Shown here piece by piece: positions 34,567 to 44,387 of a stretch of DNA of 64,000 nt. Source of the stretch: Mytilinidion resinicola (taxonomy: Eukaryota; Ascomycota; Dothideomycetes; Mytilinidiales; Mytilinidiaceae); NCBI RefSeq assembly GCF_010093595.1, contig NW_022985443.1, positions 892,928-956,927 of the forward strand. Reading direction: 5' to 3'. Both the position numbers and the translations under genes were made by a program. Below the pieces are notes generated by a model, which made no database searches, was not told where the DNA came from, and saw only the letters and a list, made by a program, of their open reading frames with translations. Positions within the stretch are counted from its first letter, which is position 1. The number at the start of each line of letters is the position of its first letter.

Positions 34567-37393
34567 ATGCGTCTTCTGCTACGCAACGACGCTGGTGAGA
34601 TCAGTCTTACCAAGTACTTCGTGGGCGACGATCCAATCCCTCCATATGCGATCCTCTCACATACCTGGAAGGAGGGCCACGAAGTCACATTCCGCGATTT
34701 GATGGATGGTACCGGACTGGACAAGGCTGGCTACGATAAGATTCAGTTTTGTGGACGACAGGCTGAACGCGATGGTTTACCATACTTTTGGGTGGACACC
34801 TGCTGCATTGATAAGTCCAACCCAGTGGAGCTTCGGGACGCTATCAACTCTATGTTTCGTTGGTATCAGGACGCAGTGAGATGCTATGTCTATCTTTCCG
34901 ATGTCTCGACAGTCAAGCGAAAAGCAAACGATAATTCCTATCAATATACTTGGGAGCGGGCTTTTCGGGAAAGCAGATGGTTCACCCGGGGCTGGACCCT
35001 CCAAGAGCTTCTTGCGCCGACTTCAGTTGAGTTTTTCTCCCGAGAACAGAAGAAACTTGGCAACAAACGATCGCTAAGACAACACATCCGCGAAATCACA
35101 GGAATTCCTAATGCAGCACTTGAAGGAGCACGTTTGTCTCAGTTTAGCAACACCGAGCGATTTTTGTGGATACAATGCCGCCAGACAAAGGTTGAAGAAG
35201 ACAAAGCGTACTCACTACTTGGTATTTTCGACGTCGAAATGCCTCTTCGCTATGGAGAAGGATCCACAAGTGCGTTCAAACGGCTTGAAGAGGAGATTGA
35301 TAAGCTAAACAAATGCCTTCGAGACTTACGCTCAACTGATCCCTGTGATGACAAAAAGCGCATCGAAGACACCAAGGGCGGACTGCTCGTAGACTCTTAC
35401 CACTGGATACTTAAAAACTCGGACTTCCAACAATGGCGTGACAACCAACAGAGTCGACTGCTATGGGTTAAAGGGGATCCTGGTAAGGGTAAGACGATGC
35501 TGCTCTGCGGCATTGTTGACGAGTTAAAGAAGTCGATAATCAAGACGAATCTCCTGTCCTATTTCTTCTGCCAGGCCACGGACTCGCGACTCAACAGCGC
35601 CACGGCCGTGCTGCGAGGTCTGCTGTACTTACTTGTTAAACAGCAGCCGTCGCTCATCTCCCATATGCGGAAGAAGTACGATCACGCAGGCAAAACTCTC
35701 TTCGAAGATCCGAATGCCTGGGTCGCCTTGTCCGAGATCTTCACACACATCCTGCAAGACCCGAATTTGAGCAGCACATACTTGATTATCGATGCGCTAG
35801 ACGAATGCATCACGGACTTATCAAAATTGTTAGCCTTTATTGTTGAGAAGACACCTGTATCTTCTCGTGTTAAATGGGTTGTCTCTAGCCGCAACTGTCT
35901 TGACATTGGCAAGCGTCTAGGGAAGGTGGGACAAAGGGTGAATCTTTCCCTTGAGCTGAATACAGAGTCTATTTCTATGGCTGTCAATATATACATCCGA
36001 CATAAAGTGCTTCAGCTGGCCGAGGACAAGATGTACAACGACAAGACGAGAGATGCCGTGCTAGCTCATCTGCTCGCAAATGCGAATAACACTTTCCTCT
36101 GGGTAGCTTTAGTCTGTCAAAACCTTGAGAAGACCCTACGATGGAATGCCGTCGCTAAACTAAGCGCATTTCCACCTGGACTTGATTCTCTCTACGAGCG
36201 AATGATGGAGCAAATATGCAACTCAGACGATGCTGATCTCTGCAAGCGGATACTTGCCCTAATTTCGATTGTATACCGACCCGTTACACTGAAAGAGCTA
36301 ACATCTCTTGTAGAGATGCTCGACGACATAGCCGACGATCTAGCGTCAACCCGGGAGATCATTGACCTTTGCGGGTCATTCCTTACTCATCGAGAAGGCA
36401 TCATCTATTTTGTGCATCAGTCGGCAAAGGACTTTCTATTAACTACAGCATCTAGTACGGTCTTTCCCTCTGGCAGGGAAGAGGTCTACTATGCAATCCT
36501 CTCAAGATCTCTCCAGGTCATGTCCAGAACGCTACAACGAAACATGTACAACCTAGGTTCGTTAGGATATCCTGCTGAGCTGGTTACACAGCCAGATCCA
36601 GACCCATTAGCAGCATCGCGCTACTCGTGTGTCTACTGGGTCAATCACCTTTGTAACTGGATTCCCAATGCTTCTATAGATCACAGTCTCGACCTGCAAG
36701 ATAGCGGTGCTGTTAAAAGCTTTCTTGAAGAAAAGTACCTGTACTGGCTAGAGGCTCTTAGCCTTTGTAAGAGCATTCCAGAGGGGGTTGTTTCGGTAGC
36801 AAGATTCGAGGCTGTAATCCAGGTATCTCTTAACTTGCTAATGCTACCTCTGTTTAGTATATGCTAATATAACATAGGAAAGAGCAAATGCATGTGCATT
36901 AATTAAGCTTGTTCAAGACGCACGCCGATTTATCATGTATCACAAGTGGGCAATAGAAAACTGTCCTCTGCAGGCATATGCGTCTGCACTTGTCTTTAGT
37001 CCAGCTCGCAGCCTGATAAGGGGTCTTTTTAAGAAGGAAGAGCCAAGGTGGATCACGATAAAGCCGGCTATAGAAGATGAATGGGGCGCATGCTTGCAGA
37101 CGCTCGAGGGCCATAGCGATGCGGTCAACTCAGTGGCCTTTTCTCACGACTCAACACGGCTAGCGTCGGCGTCGGCGTCGGCGTCGTACGACCGCACAGT
37201 CAAGATCTGGGATGCAAACAGCGGCGCGTGCCTGCAGACGCTCGACGTTACTCAGGTTGAAATTGATGTGAACTCTGATTTCTATGGGTGTCTAGCTCGT
37301 TGTTTATATACTAGGGGAAGGAGGGGGGCCAGCCCCGGGGGCATAACGTGGTATCTCTTCCTGACGCGTTACTTGATTCATCCTGTTTCCTGA
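34567..37393 (+). pseudogene. HET-NACHT-WD40 NLR-like receptor gene, disrupted near its 3' end
   Basis: Fungal NLR of the HNWD type (HET-E/HET-D/HET-R relatives), which in other fungi trigger heterokaryon incompatibility cell death. Exons are 34567-36822 and 36878-37393 with a 55-bp intron; the open product is 923 aa. The HET domain spans about residues 1-190, with all hallmark blocks: YAILSHTW, YFWVDTCCIDK, SRWFTRGWTLQELLAP. The NACHT has P-loop GDPGKGKT at 303-310 and Walker B LIIDALDEC near 406-414. The C-terminus has one WD40 repeat (TLEGHSDAVNSVAFSHDSTR to TVKIWDANSGACLQTL). After TLDV the frame enters a 273-bp inverted-repeat insertion and stops at 37391-37393. The family's conserved C-terminal tail resumes beyond the insertion in another frame. 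Related genes usually have many near-identical WD40 repeats. MRLLLRND at 34567 is the family start. The HET-NACHT part may still be expressed. Confidence 0.85.
37163..37186 (+). repeat. Hexanucleotide repeat (gcgtcg)x4 inside the WD40 repeat
   Basis: Four perfect gcgtcg units encode Ala-Ser-Ala-Ser-Ala-Ser-Ala-Ser where WD40 repeats of this family normally have a single ASAS-like segment (LASASYDRTVKIWD). The reading frame is kept, but the strand c/d loop is lengthened by four residues. Confidence 0.8.
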
Positions 37394-37522
37394 TACAGTA
37401 CTGATACCGTGCTGCAGCACTGCTGTTGCACTACCTGTTACTTCCTCCTGTATCAGCATGTTATCCTGATACGTTACTGCATATGAGTTGCTGACCCTAG
37501 GTTGTAGTGCTGCAACCCGAGT
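37250..37522. mobile_element. MITE-like insertion with 10-bp terminal inverted repeats and 5-bp target duplication
   Basis: The left end reads actcaggttg and the right end reads caacccgagt, whose reverse complement is actcgggttg (9 of 10 match). The pentamer acgtt directly flanks both sides (37245-37249 and 37523-37527). Removing the element plus one acgtt rejoins Leu-Asp-Val to Gly-Thr-Ala-Leu-Ser-Asn-Ile-Ser in a single frame, as expected for the NLR tail. The element is 273 bp, non-coding, and contains a C/G-rich core and several ctgatac words. With the duplication it adds 278 bases, so it shifts the frame. The superfamily is uncertain. Splicing it out as an intron cannot be excluded, but the best boundaries are not splice-like. 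Confidence 0.75.
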
Positions 37523-37839
37523 ACGTTGGCACGGCGCTCAGCAATATATCATTTGACACTACTGGTTTCTATCTTCACACTGCAATTGGTACTATTAGTA
37601 TTAGTGTAGCACCATTAGTTCTAAGTAGTACATCTACGGTTATAAAGCCTCAGAGTCCAAGATATCAAGGCCTAGCGTTGAGTTCAAATGGAGCATGGAT
37701 AACACATAATTCTGAGAACTTAGTATGGCTACCGTCAGAGTATCGGCCGTCATGTTTAGCGGTGTTAGGGAACACAATTGGCATCGGTGTCGGAACTGGA
37801 AGAGTTTGGATATGCGAAGTTTGGCCTGATATATTGTAA
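37523..37839 (+). pseudogene. Detached C-terminal tail of the NLR gene
   Basis: The frame from 37525 gives about 104 residues, including ALSNISFDTTGFYLHTAIGT, PRYQGLALSSNGAWITHNSE, VWLPSEYRPSC and GIGVGTGRVWICEV. This is the conserved segment that closes the WD40 propeller in fungal HET/NACHT-WD40 proteins. It is out of frame with the upstream part because of the inserted element and has no start of its own. Confidence 0.8.
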
Positions 37840-38054
37840 AGCGTTTGTGTGCATATAACTTGCTATCCTATTTTCTTTTTAGTCTCTATTCCATAGAGGA
37901 GGCCGGGGATTGAGGTGAATATATAGCTTCCTAATATGCCACAGCAAAGCTTCGAGAATCTCCTTATTAGGTGATAAGATGGCTAACTTACTCATAGAAC
38001 CATGTGTTGAAGTTTTGTCACTTAAATCTCAGCAGAGATAGACGAACGCATCAA

Positions 38055-38405
38055 TCATGCTAGCACCATACGGTCGATCAATGCATTCAAGGAGTCATCG
38101 CTATCATATGCCTCGGAGGAGGAGGAGTCAGTCTCGTCGTCGGGCACAAAAAGCACCTTGCGGCACATCACACACTTGTCAGCGGCGCGCTGCCCGCTAT
38201 TGAGCCACTTTTCGAAGCAAAGCGAGCAGAAGTCGTGCTGGCAGTCGCGGAGGCGCATCCGCGGGCGCTTTGGGCCGCAAGGGCATGTGCAGATGACGCA
38301 GTCGGGGGAGTCCGGCGTTCCCGAAAGGTGGAATGTGGCGTAGCGGTTGAAGTTGGTGGTGAACTCGTTGCGGGTTGGGGTGGGGTTTTTGAAGGGGTTA
38401 AACAT
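38055..38405 (-). CDS. Small RING-finger protein
   Basis: Single-exon protein of 116 aa. RING region: PDCVICTCPCG, then RDCQHDFCSLCFEKWL, then ADKCVMCRKVLFV, giving a C3HC4-type arrangement with extra cysteines in the first loop. The N-terminus is NP/T-rich and short; the C-terminus is acidic and Ser-rich (DDETDSSSSEAYDSDDS). It is probably an E3 ubiquitin ligase component. It lies 215 bp beyond the NLR tail, convergent with it. No partner can be named. Confidence 0.75.
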   Translation of the reverse strand: MFNPFKNPTPTRNEFTTNFNRYATFHLSGTPDSPDCVICTCPCGPKRPRMRLRDCQHDFCSLCFEKWLNSGQRAADKCVMCRKVLFVPDDETDSSSSEAYDSDDSLNALIDRMVLA

Positions 38406-38980
38406 CGTGGTGGGTGCTGTGCCGTCTGGTAGCGTTTTGGGGTTGTGAGAAGGAGAGGTTGTGGCGGTTGGGTTTTATGGGATAGCGTATGTGAGGTTGG
38501 GAGGGGAAGAAGGAAGATGGGCAAGTTTAATAGCATGATTTTGCGCTCTGTGGGAGTCGGCGCGCTGATTTTGAGGGTTCCATGGTTGGTGAGGGTTGTG
38601 GAATCATCGTTACCGCGGAATTGAAGATGAAATACCACAGCACCCGCCAACTACTTATTCCCACTATGCCCTTCGCTCCTGTGTCCGCTTTACCTTGAAA
38701 TATTTTGAAAAGAGCACGCAGAACACCATACCATGGAAGACCTCCGGACTCGGTACGAGATTTCTTTGATGGCTCTCGCCTTCTGTATGTTTAATACGGG
38801 GTCTGTCTATGGTCCGCTGATTGAGGACTTTTCATTTCTTGTGCTTGTTCTCATCGGGACTCAAATTGAAGTTTGCGTCGTTCGTTGGAGTCTCGTCGAC
38901 TCTGGGGAAGTTTCGACCTAATTCGTCTTTATTAAGGAAGGCATGAAGGACAAGAGAGCGGACTCCTACTCGTCTGAAAA
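38406..38980. other. Intergenic between small RING gene and membrane glycoprotein gene
   Basis: It holds the RING gene promoter on the left and the 3' UTR of the minus-strand gene on the right. A 62-codon plus-strand frame at 38733 has no support. Confidence 0.5.
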
Positions 38981-40921
38981 TCACTCGAAGACATCTCCTC
39001 GAACAGGCGCCCTCACATCATCTGGATGCCCAAATCTCAAGACCTTCCTCTCTCTTACTCCTTGGCTATCCGTTATCACGATCTCTCCGTACATCACCCT
39101 TCTCCGCCCAACAACCCGCAATAAGTCCCCCACCTCTGCATTCGAAGTGCCATCCCCGTGCAAGAGTTCTTCACTAAACGCCTTCGCAGTCTCTAGGGGA
39201 CTCATCGATACGGCCCTACCGAGCCTCCACCATCCATGCAGCGTCGTTATCGTGCCCAACATCGCCACCACCATGATAGCCGCCGCAATGTAGTAGAACA
39301 CGTAGTGGCTCACGTATACGACCTCGGACGTCGTCTGCTGCACTGCAACATCTTGCTCATAGTTCCCATACAGCGACGGCGCATCACGTCCAGCGGCGAC
39401 AGCGCTGCGGAAGATGAGACGCGAGAGGGACGAGACGATTTGGTCTGTCGGATCTGAGTAGCCTTGGGAGCAAGTGTTTGGGTATACGCCATCGGGAAGC
39501 TGGAAATGCTCAGACGCAAGAGAACCGACGGTGTCGACGTTCCAATACACGGTGGAAAATGTGGGTTGCGTGCCCGAGCTCACTTCGGAAAATGTTGGGT
39601 CAGAGAGCCGGGCACTGGCGCTGAAGAGATTGCGCGCTGCTACTTGGAAGCCTGCGAGGCGCTGGTACTCGAGGTGGCCCTTGGAGATGTGAGATTTGAG
39701 TGGGAACGTGGCAGTGTTGCTGTCTAGAGACATCGTGGTGCTATTCATCTCCACGGGATACTCCGTGACGTCGATAAAGAACGAGCAAGACTTCGTCATT
39801 AGTTTTCCAGGGCAAAAAGTGTAGTTTCCTGCAGCATTACCATTGGAAGCGCCATGATTTTCGAAGTTGGGAGCGTCAGGGTTCCAGTAGGTGACGTCGA
39901 AGACGATCTGTGGGTTTGCTTCGGGGTCAAGGCTGATAGGGCTGTTGACCGTCACTACTGGTAGCTCTAGTACAGGAAAGCTAATATTGAATAGTGTCGC
40001 AGTATCCAGGTTGTTGTCGTAGTACTTCTGTGCCCAGTCTGTGGCAACCGAGTTACCAATTGGACAGCTTCCGTTCAACCCAAACGCTTGAATAGTGCCG
40101 GTGCAAGTGCCATTGCATTTGTTTGTGTCCGCCAGTATCGGGCTATTGGTGCCAAAGCCTCGGATAACGTCCACAAACCACGGAGAAAGTACGTTTGCAG
40201 CCTTCCTTTGATCAGTATAGAAGTCGTTAACTGGCGTCGTGTTGAATCGAGAAACGTCTGTTGCGATCTGAATCTTTATCGTTCCGCCCTTGGTTTTGTC
40301 CATAGTCTCGGCCGATATGGCACGCTGGAGAAGAGTTCCATAGACGATAGCTATTAGGACAAGGACTTTCGCAACAGATACTCGGTTAAGTGGCCAGAAG
40401 CTTATGATGGCAGACCAAGTGCTATCTGCAGCCATCCATTGCCGATGCAAATCGTTTAGAGTCCCCGATTTCAGCGATCTAGTCCACCACGCAATTGCGG
40501 CACCTTCTTTCATCGCAAAGTCGATGCAGAGTCCTCCCGATGCTGCTATTATGGCAAGACATACTGTAGGCGAGATGCTTTCTGGCCAATCTTTGGTGGA
40601 ATGGTGGTGTGCGATGAAAAGGACTACTCCGGCACCGATGATGGAGCAGAGAACTCCGAATAAAGCGAGCAGTATTGTCCATGGAACCTTCTGTCGTGAC
40701 GACCACGGGCGGCTGTTTGGAGGGCTCTTAGATTTCGCTCGAACTTTCTCTGACCAGAAGCCTCGTATTGTTGTTCCTTTTACCTGTGAAGAAGACGGAG
40801 GATCACCATCATCTGGTATTAGATGGGACAAAAACGCCGACGAGGAGTTGTTGCCATTGATCAATCGCGACTCGACTGCCTGTTCGTTTGCCGGATTTGA
40901 TAAGAAAGGTTGCTCGCTCAT
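38981..40921 (-). CDS. Fungal-specific membrane glycoprotein (DUF3176-like architecture)
   Basis: Single-exon protein of 646 aa. The N-terminal 75 residues are Ser/Pro-rich and cytosolic-looking. Membrane segments are predicted at about 80-104 (WTILLALFGVLCSIIGAGVV), 118-136 and 183-199. A large region of about 340 residues follows, with Cys and many Asn-X-Ser/Thr sites (NGTCTG, NISF, NYTF, NSTT), probably outside the cell or in the lumen. A last membrane helix lies near 548-570 (YYIAAAIMVVAMLGTITTLH), followed by a short cytosolic tail. This layout is common in Pezizomycotina proteins carrying DUF3176. The middle motif here (AWW then LHRQW) differs, so the family name is tentative. The function is unknown. 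Confidence 0.75.
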   Translation of the reverse strand: MSEQPFLSNPANEQAVESRLINGNNSSSAFLSHLIPDDGDPPSSSQVKGTTIRGFWSEKVRAKSKSPPNSRPWSSRQKVPWTILLALFGVLCSIIGAGVVLFIAHHHSTKDWPESISPTVCLAIIAASGGLCIDFAMKEGAAIAWWTRSLKSGTLNDLHRQWMAADSTWSAIISFWPLNRVSVAKVLVLIAIVYGTLLQRAISAETMDKTKGGTIKIQIATDVSRFNTTPVNDFYTDQRKAANVLSPWFVDVIRGFGTNSPILADTNKCNGTCTGTIQAFGLNGSCPIGNSVATDWAQKYYDNNLDTATLFNISFPVLELPVVTVNSPISLDPEANPQIVFDVTYWNPDAPNFENHGASNGNAAGNYTFCPGKLMTKSCSFFIDVTEYPVEMNSTTMSLDSNTATFPLKSHISKGHLEYQRLAGFQVAARNLFSASARLSDPTFSEVSSGTQPTFSTVYWNVDTVGSLASEHFQLPDGVYPNTCSQGYSDPTDQIVSSLSRLIFRSAVAAGRDAPSLYGNYEQDVAVQQTTSEVVYVSHYVFYYIAAAIMVVAMLGTITTLHGWWRLGRAVSMSPLETAKAFSEELLHGDGTSNAEVGDLLRVVGRRRVMYGEIVITDSQGVRERKVLRFGHPDDVRAPVRGDVFE

Positions 40922-41773
40922 TGTTACGAGTAACTCCCGGACTCCCGCGAAGCTGAAACCGGAAAGTAAAATGATAAGAAAGTCATGTAGTACGCAGAGC
41001 TCATCAAATAGACCACTAAAAGACGTATTACCAATATTTATTAGACCCTAAAATAAATTGAATATGTAGGTGAGTGACAAGTCAGCAGGGCGCAGTAAAG
41101 AGGCCGCTGTTGTTTTAGTCGTGCAAAACAACGAGGCGTCCCTCCAGTCAAGGTAAATACGCCTGTTCCCTGTCAAGAAGGATAAGCTAAGACGACTCTT
41201 GTGGCGTATATAACGAGTCTCAAATCTTGGTCTCTTTCGTTCGTTTCCAACAGCCAGCCTGTCTGCTGGCGTCAGCGGGGGGTTTCAGACCCCATCTGTA
41301 AGCAGAAAGGTAGCACAGGCACTCCTTCTTGCAACTAATTCACAGAGATGCCTTTTGAGAGGGCATATTATGTCATGACCGATGGGCTGAACAACAGTGC
41401 GCGTTACCTGTATGTGATGCATGAAGAGATGGTGGTCCGATTCCGTGACCTCGAGACGAGGCGCTATTCTAGATGACTAAGCGTCACTACTTCTCGCACC
41501 AGCAACCTTTCAAGCTCTCCCGTTCCCATCATTTTATCGAATGAATACTAACTTCATTCCTCACGTTTACTACAACAGTCATCAGAATTAGATACATATT
41601 AAGGCTTCAATCAGCGATCTCTCAGAGATATTCTAGTATTCTAGTAGCTCGATGTGCATATTTGAAGTTTCTAGGTCAAGACTAGAAACAGTGGCTAAAA
41701 CAGTTCCACAAAGCGCCATGCCTATATATACACAGCAACCTTGAGTCTGTCTCGTTGCCAAACCTCATGGTAT
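40922..41773. other. Intergenic, promoter of membrane gene and 3' flank of reductase
   Basis: No gene is seen. A short GC-rich palindromic stretch (gggggtttcagacccc) occurs near 41278. Confidence 0.5.
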
Positions 41774-42883
41774 CTATTCATCTAATCTGGGGAGCACGAC
41801 ACTCGGTACTCCCCCGTCAACCAAGCCCTCTCGCTCGAATCGAATAACATCATTGACCATTTCCACGACCGAGTCTTGCCAGCTCTTCCATCCCGTACCG
41901 AAAGCGGCGTTCGCTCTTGAGATGTCCGTCTTGACCAATCCCTCCGGTATGACCAGTTTCTCTGCGCCGGCTGGGACTCGACTCTTCAACTCGGGGTACT
42001 TTTCTCGGACGAAGTCTGCGACTGTGTTCTCGTTCATTATGCCCTCGCTGTGGAAGAGGTAGCGAAGGTTTCCAGGTACAGATGGCGAGAGAGACTTCAA
42101 ATGGATTGCGGCCACATCTTCGACATCCCTAAGACGCTTGTTAGCTTCCTTAAGCGACGGAGGAGGGTGAGCGGGAGCCTACATGTAGTAGGGGAACTGC
42201 CATCCAAGTGTTTCCACATCGAAAAGGCTTCTATAGAACCCTCCGATACCTCCAAGCTGCTGCCTGGAGAGCTTCGCACCAGGTTGGGTACTCTTTCCAG
42301 TGATAGACGGCGCCAGGAGATAGATAAGTTCGAAGGATGGCTTCTTCTCCTCCATGTAGGCCCATGCCTCTTGTTCTGAAATTGTTTTAGAGTACGCATA
42401 TGCGTTGAATACATTCTCGACCCCTTGCTCCGCAGTCAATGGGTTCCAGTCCTTTTCGCTGAGAGTCTTTCCGCTGTAAAGCTCATCCGGGAGTTTGAGC
42501 GTGGACACAATACTTCCGGTAATGATGAGTCTCTTGACAGTCGGCGAGGCAGCGGAAGCATCAAGCACGTTATTAGTGATGATAGAAACAGGCTTGATGA
42601 TTTCTTCGAGGAAGTTGTCGTAGCTCAAGGGTGTTGCGGCGTGGATGATTGCGGATGCATTCTTCGCCGATTCGTGGAATGCTTTCGGGGCCGCCATATC
42701 GGGGATTTCGGTAAAGCTGAGTCTGCCGGAATCCACTGCTTTCTGGTGTATCTTTGTGATAGCACCCTTGTTTTTCGCGAAAGATCGGATGATGGCATTG
42801 ACATTGTGGCCTTCGCTCAGGAGCTGCTCGAGAATCACCGCGCCTAGGTTGCCGGACGCGCCGGTGAGAAGGATATACGCCAT
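41774..42883 (-). CDS. NAD(P)-dependent ketoreductase / dihydroflavonol-reductase-like epimerase family
   Basis: Predicted 351-aa extended SDR. It starts MAYILLTGASGNLG, with the cofactor loop TGASGNLG at the very N-terminus, then HAATPLSYDN, ITGSIVSTL and the catalytic pair in AYAYSKTISEQEAW. Two exons (42883-42183 and 42128-41774) are joined by a 54-bp intron that restores YYM-DVEDVAAIHLKSL, a conserved junction. An in-frame ATG 14 codons upstream is rejected because the family loop begins directly after this Met. Relatives reduce ketones or aldehydes (Gre2 type). The substrate is unknown. It is divergent from the SDR at 44388, with 1.5 kb between them. Confidence 0.88.
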
Positions 42884-44387
42884 TTCGGATTGGAACTGAA
42901 GTTTGAGGGTGGATTTTCTTTTCAATTGAAGTCACTTCGAGTGATGGTTTCAGAGGAATGGAGGAGTGAATTGCTCTACTCTAAGGACTTTAGGTGAATT
43001 TATATCCTACTTCGCAGCAGTATGAGTGCTTCCTTGGAACACTGTGTCCTTTCTTAATAATCACGTCTTCAGTTGGGTCTGTATAACGTATTTCCAATGT
43101 CAAGAAACCCCTGAGGAAAGCACGGGTGATGACTATTCATCGCCGGCATCTGATTGGTTGGTGTAGCCTATCTGCATTCACGACTCGCTTACTTATCTCA
43201 CCGTGGATCGCAAACGTCCACCATAGACGCAGACGTCTCCACCGATCACTAAACAAAGAGCCAGATCACGTTTTTCGAGGATCCTTGTCACACCAATCGC
43301 TGAACCTTTCTCCGCAGCGGCAAGTAAGCAAAGGCCGAAGTGCGAGACTGTGGCTTGCATATACCCGGGAGCCCTTTCTAGTAATTACGACCGCTTTAGG
43401 CTAGCACTGTACTCAGTTATGGTTTTATGACGGCCTTTTACGAGTCCTAAGCCTATGTGAAGAGAAGCTGTTTAGTAATGAGGGCTCGAAGAAGTGAAGC
43501 CTTCTTCCGTCATCACGACAGGTCGTGTTGATGTGGAGCATGAGCACGCTCAATTATTCGAATGCGCATCGACCCAACAGCGCAGGTTACGGGAACACGT
43601 TACAACACGTCATAGTGTGTAGATATCTCCATCGTGTGGCTCGTGGTACGCGTTGTCTAGACTCACTTTCGTTTTTTCTAGAGAAGGCGCGTTTACCAAC
43701 TAACCAACACTTTCTTTCCCCTAGAGGCGCCTTTATCATGCATTAACCAGCACTTCTCTTCAATATCGGCTCGATTGTGAAGACTTGACGTATCCACGCT
43801 TTGGATGCGGGGTTGCGCAAATCCTAGTGCGACGAAATGAAGCCAAAATATCTACATCATGAATTAACCAACACTTCTTCCATTGGCTTGAGTGTGAGGA
43901 ATGCTGTAAGCAGGCCGTGGATGCAAGGTTGTGCAAGCCCTAGTGCAATAAAACGAAGCTAGCATATACAGGCATGATTTCTTCACGAAAGATCTTCAAC
44001 AAAATGGCTCCATGTAGTCAGATATAGTGACCAAGCTTTCAATGTCCCAACGCGGTTATCTTGAAGACAAGGAGAAACAGCGACACCAGCCTCCTGAAAT
44101 GGAACTAGATGAGCCATTTCTAATCACCTTCAACAGCACAAGTCGCGCAAGGAGTTCTTGATGATGAATCTGTGCTAACCGGATATCGTCGTGCAGATAG
44201 AAGCTTCGTAGGTGAAGAGCTCACATCTCATACGAGTATAAGAAGCCGTACCTTCTCACACTTCATATTTTCATCCAACAACCATCACTTCAACAAGCCA
44301 ACAACCAGCAACTCTTACCCCAAGAATCATCTTCTCAGCGCCTCATCACCTCAGCTTCTAAGCCGTTCTTCAATAACTTCTCTCACC
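42884..44387. other. 1.5-kb divergent intergenic with tandem repeat
   Basis: It holds promoters of the flanking reductase and SDR genes plus a diverged tandem repeat at 43691-43975, listed separately. A CA-rich 5' leader (44280-44387) precedes the SDR start. No gene is seen. Confidence 0.5.
43691..43975. repeat. Diverged tandem repeat, about 120-bp unit
   Basis: Two full copies start at about 43742 (attaaccagcacttctcttc) and 43863 (attaaccaacacttcttcca). They share ggatgcggggttgcgcaaat against ggatgcaaggttgtgcaagc, and cctagtgcgacgaaatgaag against cctagtgcaataaaacgaag. A partial copy of the first 20 bases precedes them at 43691. The differences are largely transitions. Confidence 0.7.

Noticed and set aside
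36823..36877. Read-through end VSLNLLMLPLFSIC for the NLR protein
   Set aside because: It is a 55-bp intron with gtatct donor and catag acceptor; splicing leads into the WD40 exon in frame.
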